Of a DNA stretch of 64,000 bases, positions 11,718 to 23,037 are shown piece by piece (the stretch's first letter is position 1; every line of letters starts with the position of its first letter). The DNA is from Stenopsyche tienmushanensis. Lineage: Eukaryota; Arthropoda; Insecta; Trichoptera; Stenopsychidae. The stretch lies in the NCBI GenBank assembly GCA_008973525.1, contig WACJ01000425.1, forward strand, positions 1 through 64,000. The letters are read 5' to 3'. Position numbers and translations under genes: made by a program. The notes below the pieces were generated by a model. The model saw only the letters and a program-made list of their open reading frames with translations, did no database searches and was not told the origin of the DNA.

Positions 11718-11963
11718 TTGCAAAACGGTGACACACCCCTCACCTTGCCACTTTGTGGCACGCGTGTCGGAAATATTTCTGATATCAAATATTTGCACGA
11801 GGAAAACATTTCATTAGATTTGTCATCGTCTATCAAATTACGGCCGCAGTTGAAATTTGATAGAGTCGGTGATAATAAATTATTTTTAAGTACCAAATGG
11901 ATAGAAATGTTGGTCGCAGATGCTGCAGATCCCGAGCAAAGTTACGAGCTGGAAGCTAATTAA
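11718..11963 (+). pseudogene. Decayed coding segment of unknown family after the LTR primer site
   Basis: The plus frame is open from 11691 to the TAA at 11961-11963 (about 90 codons) with protein-like composition: LPLCGTRVGNISDIKYLHEE early, KLRPQLKFDRVGDNKLFLST centrally, and an acidic end. It has no ATG, so an upstream exon or frame shift is implied. In the +1 frame, just across the stop, codons at about 11956-12027 encode a strongly hydrophobic stretch (KVVVAMLIGVAMTGILMW) followed by a stop, which would suit a C-terminal membrane anchor. I do not recognise the family. It lies about 370 bp beyond the primer site, so it could be internal retroelement sequence or a host exon. Confidence 0.35.
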
Positions 11964-12279
11964 AGTTGTGGTCGCAATGTTAATTGGAGTTGCAATGACT
12001 GGGATACTAATGTGGACATTAAAATAACTTGTTTTCCCCTTACCTTAAGGGAAAATAATATTGCATTGTACATTTAATCAATGAAAAAACCAATAAAATT
12101 AACCCGAATACAAGGAATTGCTATAAATTGCAATAGGAAGAAATTTGCAAGCGGAAATTATGAATTTGTTTGGGTTTACGATTTTTCCCATAGACGTAAT
12201 TGTATCAATTTTTCTAAGATCAAATATAAATAAATTTATATCTTAGACTTGCTAATGCATTCCATTGAATTATTAATTA

Positions 12280-12969
12280 TTAGGGTGTCCCATAAGTTTC
12301 TTTCGTTTTCATATTACGAACAAAATAAACCAAAATTTGTATTACATCAAAATTTATTGAATAATATATGATCCATTCTGTTCTATTACCTTTCTCCGTC
12401 TCTCCGGAAGCCTCTTCATGCCTTCTTGCCAAAATTTCCCAGGTTTGTTGGCAAAATATTGATCAAGGTACATTTTTATATCATTTTTTGAATTAAAATT
12501 TTTAACACGTAAAGAATTTTTCAATATAAATAATAATTTGAAGGGACATTGTCCATTGATCCCAATCAAATGATAATAATTTATTTCTAACGAGCAAAGA
12601 CACATGAGGGCTGACTATATCGTGATGATTGCATCCTTTAGATTGTCTAGTTGGAAATTATAGTTTGTTGAATTTATTTTTTCACCTTGCTGAAGTAGCT
12701 CATAATAAACTATCCCCTTCCAGTCCCACCAAATGCATAGCAAAACTTTTTTCGGATGTAGGACATGTTTAGCTACAGTTAAAGCTTCTGTAGCCTTGGT
12801 CCAGCCATTCACGTTGGATGTTATAATAGAGTATCCAACTTTCATCTCCAGTGAAAAGTCTCTTCAAAAAAGGTTGGCTATTATGTCGTTGGAGAAGAAG
12901 ATCGCATGTTGAATTGGATATTGTTTAGATCTGTATTCATTTGCGAAAGAAACTTATGGGACAACCTAA
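12280..12969 (-). mobile_element. Mariner element (cecropia-like), copy 2, both termini present
   Basis: A 690-bp element bounded by terminal repeats TTAGGGTGTCCCATAAGTTT (12280) and its counterpart ending CCTAA at 12969, with TA dinucleotides on both sides. The minus strand encodes FTGDESW (first aspartate), LCIWWDWKGIVYYELLQQG, a shifted-frame HHDIVSPH (second aspartate block, normally HDNARPH), and KPGKFWQEGMKRLPERRRKV near the C-terminus. The third aspartate codon appears changed to asparagine (PSNYYLY, normally PSDYYLF). The N-terminal DNA-binding half is deleted and frameshifts are present, so the copy is inactive. Confidence 0.9.
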
Positions 12970-14892
12970 TAAATAATGCAATCAATGAAATGTTGATGAG
13001 ATCTTTTAAAGTACATCAAAAACTTCTCGAAGGAATAAGCCAGATGAACACGAAGTCTTGAGGTCCGACCAGTCGTCTTGGCCGTGGGATGACTCAGGCA
13101 TAGGGAACATTGAAACCGTAAATTTGATTTTAGCTTTGTTAGAATCATTCAGCTTCTCAGAGGTACTCGATATTATAATCATGTTGGATTTACATCAAAT
13201 ATCTTGTCTTCAAGGTTGGTTTTTAAATTGCTGCATCTTGAGTGTTGAAATATAATACTGTCAATGATGTTTTTAAATAGAAAGATATAATTAGGAGACT
13301 ACCAAGAATCTGCTTGTTGAAGTTGCTCAATTTGTAGATATTTGTTTGGGCAAAAACTCTCATCGTCTGTTTTCGAGAAAACCTTCAGATCTTAATTGAT
13401 GCTTTGAGCATAGGGAAGATTTTCGTATCAATGTTCCTAATAAGGCACTCTGGATGAATTTTTGGGCTTGCGGAACGATGAAAAACTCATAATATATCGA
13501 CGAGAGTGGATTTTCAATGTAAAATTAAGAAGAACATCATACTGATTGATGTGAACGTTGTCTTTAACAAACCGCAAACTTGGGGTGGGTCGCCGAAGGG
13601 AAAAGTAAAGGCTTCATGTCAAATAAAAACATGTTTATTTTCAAAACTAAAAATATTTTCTCTCTACATCTTAAATCCAAAGCACTAACGTTGAAATATA
13701 ATCGACTATAGATTCAAAGCTCTTTTTCCTCCATATCCTTAGGGACGAAGGCTTGCGTCAAGATACCAAAAGGAAGAGAATGTGCGTACAAATATTGCAA
13801 GGGACATATTTTTATCTCTCATATGAAGGCTGCAAATCCTCAACAACTCCAAGTCTTGCTTTTATACAAATCATCATTATTTTCTAAACAAAATCACACG
13901 TCTAAAAATTCTCACATACGTAATGATTTCGTTTGTTTTGCTAATGTAAAGTGCAATGCATTCATTAAGAAGTTGAGGTCATTTCAACTCAGAGTAAATT
14001 ATCCTTCACTGTATTGCGTTTTTGCTCAGTTGCAAAACAATGACTTCAGAATGTAAGATGACATGAAGATTTAACCATGAAACAAATGGTCGTAATCTCA
14101 TTGTTGGTACTTTTTTTCCGTTCGCTCGTTTCTTCAATCTCTGGGAAACGGATTGCCAAAAAAGCCGGATGACATGTTATATAAGTTAGGGTTCTATATA
14201 ATTGTGCATCATTAATCATTTTTAATTGCATCGTCATTTTTCCGAATGTATAGGCGTTATTTTGCAACGCCTAAAAATACTTTGCCAAATGACAAAATAT
14301 TTTTAAAATTTCCAATAATCATCACAATTATTCGTTAATATTGCGGTTCATTTGCAGAGTTAAACCGCTATATATGGTTTGGTGGTTATGCTGCGAAAAT
14401 ATGATTACATAACTTGGTTGGTTACGCAATCACAGTTAAAGTCTTTATTTGTAAATAAATAAAGATTTTAATTTATTTTCCATGTGGTATTTAACTCATT
14501 GGCCGTAGCACATTTACAAAAAGATACACAAAAACCAAAAGGCAATTTGTTGAACGGCACCATTCGAATAACGGTTCTATTATTTGTGCTTGGAAAAAAT
14601 AATTGAAATTGTAAAGAGTGGTTTTTTGTTGACATCTGTCAACAAAAAAATTGAATGCAAATAGCCTTAGTGGCTATATAGTAGTTCGATCAACTGCAAT
14701 TTATAACCCAGATTGATCTAAAATTATTTTTTATTAGCTAAGTACTAATATACAACCATGACATACATATTTATAATAATCATTTATAAACTACACAGGA
14801 AAAAATGTCTGAAAATCGAGGATACGCCAATTCAATAATACATAAGACTATTTTAAGCTGTATAGATTTTTGTCACAGTTAATCCACGATAC
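12970..14892. other. No gene recognised
   Basis: Frames of 60-77 codons at 13058-14267 carry no motif. A fragment CACACGTCTAAA.ATTCTCA near 13892 resembles the short repeat at 35.5 and 47.6 kb. Confidence 0.5.
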
Positions 14893-15512
14893 CAAGCCAT
14901 AAAACCCCAGGGAGGATGGAGCTAACCCTACGCCTGTGGGCAACGATTGAGCCCCTGGGATAATGATGTGGTGTGCAAAAGTAGCTTCGTCGGTTTGCCC
15001 ATCGAACGCTGCTGGCGTAGCCCAGCTAACATGAGTTGGGTGCGCAGGTCACCCTGTGCTGTATACCCATTAAAGGGGTGTGTGCAACAGCTGATTACAG
15101 TAGTTGGTGGAGCTTGTGTCAAAGGCTCGCCACTATCCTCAACAGCCTAGGCAAACAGGGGAGAACGGTTATAGGCTGTTACTAAAAGGCACTAAAAATG
15201 ACAGAACCGATACGAGTACCATGGGGAAGGAATAGCCCCTACAGTCCGTCATCTACTGCAGCCCCCTTCAAACTGAGGTTGTAGTATTCTCTTGAAGTTT
15301 AACTTAACTTTTGTCCATCCTCCTCCATCGCACCTTCGAGTGCATATGGTCTGAAGCATGGCCTCCCTTGAAGGGCGTGAATCAAAAGGGGTGGGATAGC
15401 GCGTAGCGTTTCTCGTTGGGCTAAAGGATCAGTGGAAGACACTTTTTGTGTGGCTAGTCCGGGGTAACCCAGAACAGACCATACAGCAGCGCAGGAAATG
15501 GATCAAAATCCT
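14893..15512 (+). mobile_element. Unclassified 0.6-0.8 kb element U, copy 1
   Basis: Landmarks in order: ATAAAACCCC, CCCTACGCCTGTGGGCAAC, GCTAACATGAGTTGGGTGC, CTCGCCACTATCCTCAACAG, GGGGAGAACGGTT, CGATACGAGTACCATG, CAGTCCGTCATCTACTGCAG, GTGTGGCTAGTCCGGGGTAA and ACAGACCATACAGCAGCGCA. The same order and spacing occur near 33.0-33.9 and 37.06-37.74 kb. No conserved frame was seen. It may be the 5' untranslated region of a LINE or an independent non-autonomous element. It abuts an LTR fragment on its right. Confidence 0.7.
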
Positions 15513-15520
15513 TCAGTTCC

Positions 15521-15884
15521 GTCCGTTCTTCTATCGGGCCGTGATGTTGCTGGATAAATGGATGGGAATAGACGGGCGTCGAAGAGAAAAACTCTCTTTT
15601 CTAAATAACTATTTATTCCACACGAGAGAGAGAAATCTGGCTGCAGGATGGACGACCTCCCGCAGTCAAGGCTAACCGACGACTCTCCAGACTCCCGCCT
15701 CCTGCGCGTCGCACACATCACACCTGTGCATGCGGTGCAATGTCTCCGCAGGGCCACAAGAGATGGCGCTGTTAAAATAACACATTGCACCTGAAGAGAG
15801 ACGGACGATGTCGCTGTTAATCTGGCAAAATAAATCTGCTCAGATTAACAAGTTAAATCTGCAAAGTAAATCGCCCACACTACA
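15521..15884 (-). mobile_element. LTR fragment, family A (antisense orientation)
   Basis: Reading in reverse, it begins TGTAGTGTGGGCGATTTA at 15884. It then has the TGTTATTTTAACAGCGCCAT block, a CTGCAGCC region, a GAATAAATAG polyadenylation-type signal and GATAGAAGAACGGAC. The GC-rich 3' end and CGTTACA terminus are missing, replaced by element U. No internal retroelement sequence adjoins. Confidence 0.7.
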
Positions 15885-17701
15885 TAATAAAATACTATAA
15901 GTTTCCTTTTCTCGTCTTCCTTGGGTTAATTAGAAATGCATTTAAATGCGTGTGCATCGATAACTTGATCATAATATGTTCCATGGATATACAAGTAAAA
16001 AAATCTGAATGTTATTCAACAGCGCCGTGGTGGTGATTCACCGATTTTTTAGCATCACAAAATATGCTATAGAAGGGACTACTATTAGAAAAGATCGTCG
16101 CAAACGCTAAAGGAAAAACTCTATAGAAGTGAATGCTACAGAAGGTTTGACTGCATTTGGACTTGTAACATGATCTCAATGTGAAATACTATTAGCAATT
16201 GAAGTAGAAGTATTTGATCGAAAATCTAATCCATCATAGCTGCTGGAAATCCAACATTCTTCGTCGGAATTAGATTCAATAATATTGTGTGTTTTTACAT
16301 TTATAATTATGTTGATCTAATGTCGAAAATAATAATTCACGCGATGATTTCAACAATGATATTAAGTGTTACCAAACGGTCACATTCAAAAGCTAATTAT
16401 CACATTAAGATATAATTTGAATTGATCTGAACTTAACTGTAAATACAGTCTATCGCGTCTTTTAACATTTTGAAGATAAAGATCCCAATCAAAATTGAAA
16501 GGCGGGCTCAAAATTAATTTAAATCACCCCTTATAACTCGATGATAATATTGTTAAATGCAGTTCACATCGATACTATCACCAATAACCGGTTACTGGTA
16601 ATTGCTTCAGTTATTTATGATACCATCGCCATCGTTAATCGATGATCTCTTCATCATTCGACCTACTCATCGATATTCGCAGAGAAAAATAATAATTTGT
16701 TATAAATTACCGTAAGACGTATTAAAATGGATATTTTTCATTTGAGACCATAACATTATAGTGTAATCATTGTCAGTAGGAACCATTCCAATTATATTAT
16801 TACTTGGCACTCATCTAGCCAGTTTTTACGAATGAAATTGCTTTAAAAGCACGTTTCTATGATGGGGCAAATTGCTAAATAATAATATGGGATTAAATTT
16901 AAATACAGTATGGTGTGCTGTTGAAAAACTGCGAAACGGCTCTAATATAGGATTAGGATACCTTACCGAATAATGGAGGATTTTTTCTTGTCATTGTTAG
17001 TGAAACAATATCGTTTGCCTGTATATAATCATTTGCATGGCTGAAATAGACAAAACAACCATTCAAAATTATTTTGTGGTCGCCACATCGGAAAAATTAC
17101 ATTAATACCACCCTCTGCAATCTAATCTAACAATGTGTGTATATGATAATTTTTATCTCAAAAATATAGATAGTTTTTATATAGTATGCGGCAGGGAAAT
17201 TTCTTTATTTGAAACGCGCACCCTGAAGTGGCAATTATTCCGACAAAGATAGAATAACGTTTATTCGTATTAACAATTTAGACAATCTTTAAATGTCTCT
17301 CTGTAACATGGACAAATAATTAAACTGATATCTTTTATACTGTTTGTGTTATTAATTTTTAAAATAAGGTAGTATCCCTGCTGCATTCTGTATTATATAT
17401 ATCTCTGTATAATATGAGCTTCAGTTAACTTTATATGCTTTTAAAAAATGTAAATACTGTGATGATTATTAAAGTTGGGCAGGGAAACTCTTGAGCGACA
17501 AATTTATAGAGTTTATTAAAATATTTTTTTTAAATAATGATAATTTCCCACTCATCCAGAAATCTTATCTTAAAAAAATCATATTTAGATTGGCCTTATC
17601 TTGATTTAACCACATGTAAAAGACAATAGGAAACCATCACATATCCTTTATCTCTGAGAAAATATCCTAGGGTCTACGTCCTATGGCGAATTATTTTATA
17701 G
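15885..17701. other. No gene recognised; pogo-like fragment at 16061-16153
   Basis: Apart from the short pogo-like fragment (separate entry), no frame above 60 codons or recognisable element occurs. Confidence 0.55.
16061..16153. mobile_element. Pogo-like MITE fragment
   Basis: The end GCTACAGAAGGTTTGACTG reads in reverse as CAGTCAAACCTTCTGTAGC, similar to the CAGTAAAACCTCCTATAGCG end of the element at 41093-41264. CAGT..AACCTC..TA.CG is the general pattern of pogo/Tigger termini. Internal TGCTATAGAAGG repeats it. The other terminus is not clear. Confidence 0.4.
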
Positions 17702-17930
17702 GACTCATCCCCAGACAAAGAAATCCAGTGGTGTCAGATCTGAAGACCGCGCGAGCCACGGAATAGGGCCGCAAAAATATTTTTTTTAAAGAAAAAAAAA
17801 TCTATTTCAACAACCCTGACACTTAAAACATAGAGCCTATTTTTTAATCTTGGCAAAAGATCCCCCTAATCCAAAAAAAAATGTCGATCCATGTGCAAAA
17901 CAACCTGCTTATCATAATTTCATGTTTTAT
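17702..17930 (-). repeat. Single 65-bp unit with flanking repeat
   Basis: One unit (CCCAGACAAAGAAATCCAGT, GGTGTCAGATCTGAAGACCG, GAGCCACGGAATAGGGC) ends at about 17769. It is followed at once by sequence matching 6262-6420. The locus is a collapsed version of the 5.7-6.4 kb arrangement. Confidence 0.55.
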
Positions 17931-19534
17931 ACAATAGTATTTTATCTGAACAGAGTTCGTCAGATCAAATGTAGCAAATTTTTATGTAAAAGTCTTATTC
18001 ATATTATATTATTTAAAAGTATGCTTCCACCGGTTACTGTTCGCAAGCTTTAATGCCTGAACTTGAACAAAATGTTAATAAATCAGATCATAAATTGCCT
18101 TAACGGTACAGGCAGCATCGTGAAGCGCATTAATGGTGACCAGATGAACAAGTAACTTTCCAGGAAATGGTTCAGACGGTGAATGTCCGATTTGAAATAG
18201 ATTGCAGAGAAATCATACATTTCTTTAAGTATCGATATTTTCGAGACATTAAATTAAAGCATTGCTTAAACCTAGAGGAGAGTTGAAAGTCAAATAAACA
18301 CAACAAAATGATATAATAAATAGATCTTAAAAATTTACGGAGTAAACAAAACTTTGTCTGAAAAGGGGAAAGAAAAGTTTTGTTGATCAGTAGATTAAAC
18401 ATTAAATATTTGGTAAATCTTTGAAAAGCTGTCAAAAGGCCGTCGTTTGAATGTGAAAAGCTTGTCTGGAAACCATGAGGATATGGCATTAACTTTCATG
18501 AAATTTTATAGATTGATCTTGCCCAGCTTATGGCAGTGTTGCGTGTGAGCAGTTCTTCGACAAGGTCTTTATTATCGAGCTGAGAAAAAGATCACAGCTA
18601 CGAGATCGAAATAACATGTCTACCCGCGGCCAAGAGCTTTGGTCGACTCTTTATTTTATATGGTAAATAGATCGCTGTTTATTTCGAGAATTACTTCCAC
18701 GCCACAGGGAATTTTAACTTAGATGGGGAGATTTTATAGGACGTATTTGTCGGTGTACATCGGTTAGAAAAAAGTTACAATAGCGGCTTGTAAAATGTTA
18801 GACAATATTTAGGACGAAGCTTTACCGTTACATATGTACTATACTTGTATTGGAATGTCGAATTACAAGGGTCGCCGGATTAGATTACCGCAGGTCTGCT
18901 GTAGTAATTTATCAATAAGCAAAACAAATGTGTTGATCTGTTTATAATTTGGAGCAGCGAGCGGACATATGAAAATAAGAACTTGTCCAGGTCATGATTT
19001 GAGCGCCAAAGGCATAAAAATTCAAAATGAAGTCAAATGAATTTAAATTGTTATAATATACGAATAGACCTGCTTGTGTGCAGATAAAAGCCTCGCTCAT
19101 CATTAACGAACTGAAATTCCTTTTTAGTATTCTTTTACTTTTGCAATAGGACGTTATATCATTCAACCGTGAAATCCTCACAAAACATCAATGCTTTTAT
19201 ATTTACCGAGGCATCTTGAAAGCCAATTAAGCTTGAGATTCTTCTTATATTCCCAGATACGCTAAAGATATTTCCCTACACAATTATTCAATTACCGTAA
19301 GGAACGCTAACGGAAAATCATGACTTAAGTCGTTACATATCCACTTTAAATATGCCCATTCGAGCGGCGCCCGCTTAACCGCTCCGAAAGATGAATACAT
19401 TAAGATAATTTAGTTCACTGAACTGCAAAAACAATTCTGAGTTTTCCGTATTTTTACGACCTCGGTGTATCAAAGCAAAAAGCATAATGGCCGGATAATG
19501 CTTTTACGCTCGGGAGGTGAGATAACGCGACATA
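17931..19534. other. No gene recognised
   Basis: A 105-codon minus frame (18172-18489, ATG start) and a 79-codon minus frame (18942-19181) contain no motif that I recognise. The first is rich in F, L, I and Y, with no obvious domain. Confidence 0.5.
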
Positions 19535-19909
19535 ATGGAAAATTGCAAAGACTTCTTCGCCAGAGACGACATCGAAAACGATCCAAATAAAAAAAAAACC
19601 CGATACACAAGGCAACGCAAAAAGTATGAATCGAGCATGAAAATCGTTCTGCCAAGTTTGCTTTGTCACTATTTCAACGGCGGAAGCAGAGAAGCTCTAG
19701 ATGTGTCGTCTTGTTGCATAATGACGGTGTCTTTGACACGGTTTCGCTCATCGTTGTGCGATATAAACCACATGATTTTTAAAACAGTTTTACCATATAT
19801 CATCGAGAATTTAAGCGCCAATTATCATCACAAAACCGCATGCAAACGATGCATATATTTTAATATCGCTGGCGACGACGCTAAGTCTATTCAAACTTTG
19901 ATGCTATGA
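19535..19909 (+). CDS. Hypothetical 124-codon open frame
   Basis: An ATG at 19535 in the context CATAATGG opens 124 codons ending TGA. The product is basic near residues 18-30 (PNKKKTRYTRQRKKY) and carries seven cysteines in the second half. I recognise no domain. There is no visible TATA box or polyadenylation signal nearby, and the frame is not repeated elsewhere in the window. It could be an exon or chance. Confidence 0.2.
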   Translation: MENCKDFFARDDIENDPNKKKTRYTRQRKKYESSMKIVLPSLLCHYFNGGSREALDVSSCCIMTVSLTRFRSSLCDINHMIFKTVLPYIIENLSANYHHKTACKRCIYFNIAGDDAKSIQTLML

Positions 19910-20442
19910 ACAGTCGATGGACAATTGGCATATCAAAAGGCAATGAAACGCAAATTCGGTGAAATAATTACACTACAAAGCGTTTCATGAAAGCATCCAT
20001 CAATGAATATAATAGTGAATTTTTTATTTTTTGCGGGGTGTATTAATTTTCAGCTATGTTTCAGCAAATTCAATTTATGTGACCAATATTGACATCTGAG
20101 GACTGTTATCACTTCATCATAAACATCATTCAATGTTTTACTGGCTTTTGTAGTATTCAAACCCAAATTTTTAAAAAAACATCATACAATGCTACAACAA
20201 TAAAAAAAAACTGTTGTACAAAACTAATGTTCAATGATAATAGTAACTGAGTTAAAACATAAGATATACAAATGTACGAATACTTTCGGGTCCTCCTAAT
20301 ATTACATTTGAACAGATTTGCATAAGAGCTGCCAACTATGTCAGCACGCGAGGAATGTTCTTGGTGGACTCGCTACATCATCCAAGACGTTTTTGATCGT
20401 CCTAAGAATTCATATACGCGATTTAAAAGTTTGAAATTCCTA
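19910..20442. other. No gene recognised
   Basis: AT-rich, all frames closed. No terminal repeats were noticed. Confidence 0.6.
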
Positions 20443-20476
20443 TGGTGTCAGAAGTGGAATCCTACTTCTGACGCCA
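20443..20476. repeat. 34-bp palindrome of two head-to-head primer-site-like sequences
   Basis: The plus strand begins TGGTGTCAGAAGTGGAATCC and the minus strand of the same stretch begins TGGCGTCAGAAGTAGGATTC. The arms match at 14 of 17 positions. Both match the tRNA-Leu-type primer site at 11350-11367. No LTR end is recognisable on either side. Confidence 0.6.
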
Positions 20477-20904
20477 ATAATTTATTTGGGTTCCATTATA
20501 CATTTTTCATCTTTCCTCCTACCTACGTTTTATTAAATCTCGTGAATGATATTTCATGACGACTTTCGATCATCCGCTCGTTTCGTCATATGATCTGCCA
20601 TTGTCATCACGCATCAATTTCCTTTTATGGGGACAACGCTCCATATGGGTATTTGAACATTTCTGACGCACTTTGCTATGAATCATCTTTGTTATGTATT
20701 ATTACAAACGCAGATATATTATTAGCACATCAATCATGCTTGTTTAAAATATTTTTTTTTTTTAAAAAAGTTCATTTTTAACACAGCTTTAACGTCAAAG
20801 AGTCGTCATCATAATCTAGAAGCTTCGTTTTTTAAACGAGATATTGGAATCTTCTATAAATTTCACATTCCTTAATGAATTAGTTAAGATTTACATTAAA
20901 TATT
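20477..20904. other. No gene recognised
   Basis: Two short frames without motif, and an A/T homopolymer patch near 20750-20770. Confidence 0.55.
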
Positions 20905-21985
20905 TTCTTAATGAGATCTATGAATGACTACTTTGAAGATCGACGTGTCCATCATTATGAGACGAGCACGACCAAAAAGCTAGAGATGGGCGCTCCGCAG
21001 GGATCCAATCTGGGGCCCACTCTGTGGAATGTCCTCTACAACAGTCTGCTGACAACAAAGATGCCACACGGAGCAGAACTCATTGCCTTCACGGATGACG
21101 TTGCACTGTTGATGATGTGGGAAAATCGCCTGCAGCTGGCGGCAGAGAAAACTGAGGCAATGATCTGCAGTAGAAGAAGAAGACCGAGGAACAAGAGGCT
21201 TGTTGTGGATGGTCACGAGGTTGAATACAGCAAATCGCTGAGATACCTCGGATAATAAGCTGACCTTCAGAAAACATATTGAACTGCGTAGAAGGCGCAG
21301 AAGGTGGCCAGTGAGCTAGGACGGCTCATACCCAATATCGGAGGGCCAAAACCGTGCAGAAGACGTACCATAAACGAGATAATACACTTGATCCTTCTGT
21401 ACGGAGCCCCGATATGGCATGAGTTGCTCAGACACGAAAGCTACAGAAGGAAGCTGGCCGGGGTCTAGCGGCAGGGAGTGCTCCGAATCACCGCAGCATA
21501 CAGAACTGTATCTGAAGAAGTGGTGCTCGTGATCGCTGGAATACCCCCGCTTGACCACCAGGCAAAGAAGAGGAGCTTGAACTATGAAGATCCTAAAAAT
21601 CGCAATCGCAATGAAATGATCTACCGCTTGACTCAGGTGCTCACTGGGCATGGATGCTTCGGTGCGTAACTGAAGTGGATCGGCAAAGAACCATCCGCAA
21701 CGTGCCACCACAGCCAAGCGGAGGTTGACGACGCAGAATACACCATCATTGGCTGTGAGATTTGGGCAGCCCAGAGAAAACTGCTGAAACAAGCACTCTG
21801 GGTAGCCGAGCTCTACGTCGACAACATGGTCCACAGCATGATGGAAAGCAAGAATAACTGGGACCTTTGGCGTAAATGCGTAGAAGAGATTCTGAGCGTC
21901 AAAGAGGGCAGTAAAAGAGAGAGGCGCAGAACGCCTCTCCAACAATAGAATAGGGCCAATCACCTAAAGCCAGACTACCTGTCTC
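20905..21985 (+). mobile_element. R1-type LINE relic: reverse transcriptase core to C-terminus
   Basis: The frame at 20911-21255 carries GAPQGSNLGPTLWNVLY, the reverse transcriptase block before the active site. It then has AFTDDVALL, the active-site block (FADD in functional enzymes; here A is T), and KTEAMICSRR ... SLRYLG. A deletion joins DDVALL to the KTEA block. In shifted frames the sequence continues through LILLYGAPIWHELL, GVLRITAAYRTVSEE and VLTGHGCFGA to the C-terminal zinc-knuckle region. There CHHSQAEVDDAEYTIIGCE has lost one cysteine and the histidine of the usual C-C-H-C. R1-type polymerases end with this arrangement. Frameshifts and in-frame stops make it inactive, and nothing of the endonuclease domain remains upstream. 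Confidence 0.9.
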
Positions 21986-22440
21986 ATGACCAGAAACTGA
22001 GGGAAGCCTGGCAACGGAGATGGGATCAGTCCAGCAAGGGAAGATGGACCCATCGACTTATCCCGGTCATAAGTCGGTGGAGGGCCCGGGAACACGGTGA
22101 AACAACCTACCGTTTGATGCAGGTGCTCACTGGGCACGGATGCTTTGGTGCGTATCTGAAGCGGATTGGCAAAAAACCATCCGCTACGAGCCAAAACTGC
22201 CAAGCGGAGGTTGACGACGCAGAGCACATCATCATTGACTGTGAGGCTTGGGCACCCCAGAGAAAACTGCTGAAACAAGCACTCGGGGTGGCCGAGCTCA
22301 ACGTTGACAACATGGTCCACAGCATGATGGAAAGCAAGAGGAACTGGGACCTTTGGCGCGAATACGTAGAATAGATACTCAGCGCCAAAGAGGGCAGTGA
22401 AAGAGAGAGACGCAGAGCGCAACAGCCACCAATAGAATAG
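21986..22440 (+). mobile_element. Tandem second copy of the R1-type LINE C-terminus
   Basis: A second copy of the ORF2 end follows at an offset of about 486 bp (AGGTGCTCAC at 21635 and again at 22121). It starts further upstream in the protein, with REAWQRRWDQ and RWTHRLIPVISRW before TYRLMQVLTGHG. Its zinc knuckle reads SQNCQAEVDDAEHIIIDCE, missing the first cysteine but keeping the histidine. It ends in a TAG inside REYVE(stop)ILSAKEG. Different residues are lost in the two copies. Confidence 0.85.
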
Positions 22441-22718
22441 GGTCAATCACCTAAGGCCAGACTACCTGTCCTCCTGAAGCAATGTGGAAAACAATACTAG
22501 GGGGCAGAGAAGGACAAGGGGGAGGTTTAGTGGGTAGGCACGACCGATCAATCGTGAATCCTACACTACCCAGATTCTCTGGGTGCCTTGTGAAGATTCC
22601 TCGCCCACAGGAGAAAAAAAGACTACCTGTCTTCCTGAAGCAATGTGGAAAACTATAACTACCCACCATGAGTGTTTTGAGCCCACTATGGGTGCGAAAA
22701 TTACCCTCCCACAGGAAA
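22441..22718 (+). repeat. Duplicated LINE 3' untranslated tail
   Basis: ACTACCTGTC.TCCTGAAGCA followed by ATGTGGAAAAC occurs at 22462 and again at 22622, a period near 161 bp. Each repeat ends in an A-rich run (CACAGGAGAAAAAAA at about 22606-22620, CACAGGAAAAAAAA at about 22711-22724). These look like two 3' tails of the adjacent R1-type LINE. Confidence 0.65.
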
Positions 22719-22776
22719 AAAAAGCTTTCAACGCTGCGGACATTAGTAACAAAACAGGCATTAAATTAAAATCTAC

Positions 22777-23037
22777 AAAGCTGCTTCTTCATATACAAGT
22801 AGTTTACTTTAATTATTGTTAAATAAGCGTCGTCTACTTTCTATACAAAATGGCCAGAGCTTCGGTAGACGTGGTTAAAGTTATAGCCTAGGAGCTTGAT
22901 TTAAGTATTACAACTTTCAAATTCTTGCTATATTAAGTACATATAATGTTTATTATAAGCAGCTACAACATACTTTCAGTCTTGTAGGCTTAAGACATTT
23001 AAATAATCTATATTTATAGATCTCAAAAATCGTTATA
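22777..23037 (+). repeat. Unclassified dispersed repeat F, copy 1
   Basis: From AAAGCTGCTTCTTCATATAC through TAAATAAGCGTCGTCTACTT, GGCCAGAGCTTCGGTAGACG and TTTATTATAAGCAGCTACAA to TTTCAGTCTTGTAGG. The same order occurs at 29172-29450 and, 3'-truncated, at 32182-32330. No coding sequence or terminal repeat was seen. Confidence 0.55.

Noticed and set aside
11570..11896. 108-codon minus frame
   Set aside because: It is antisense to the 11.7-12.0 kb plus frame, which has more protein-like composition.
21316..21963. 215-codon minus-strand open frame, the longest frame in the window
   Set aside because: It is the antisense of the R1-type LINE ORF2 end. The same antisense openness appears over the duplicated copy at 21964-22446. 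The plus-strand frames carry the recognisable motifs.
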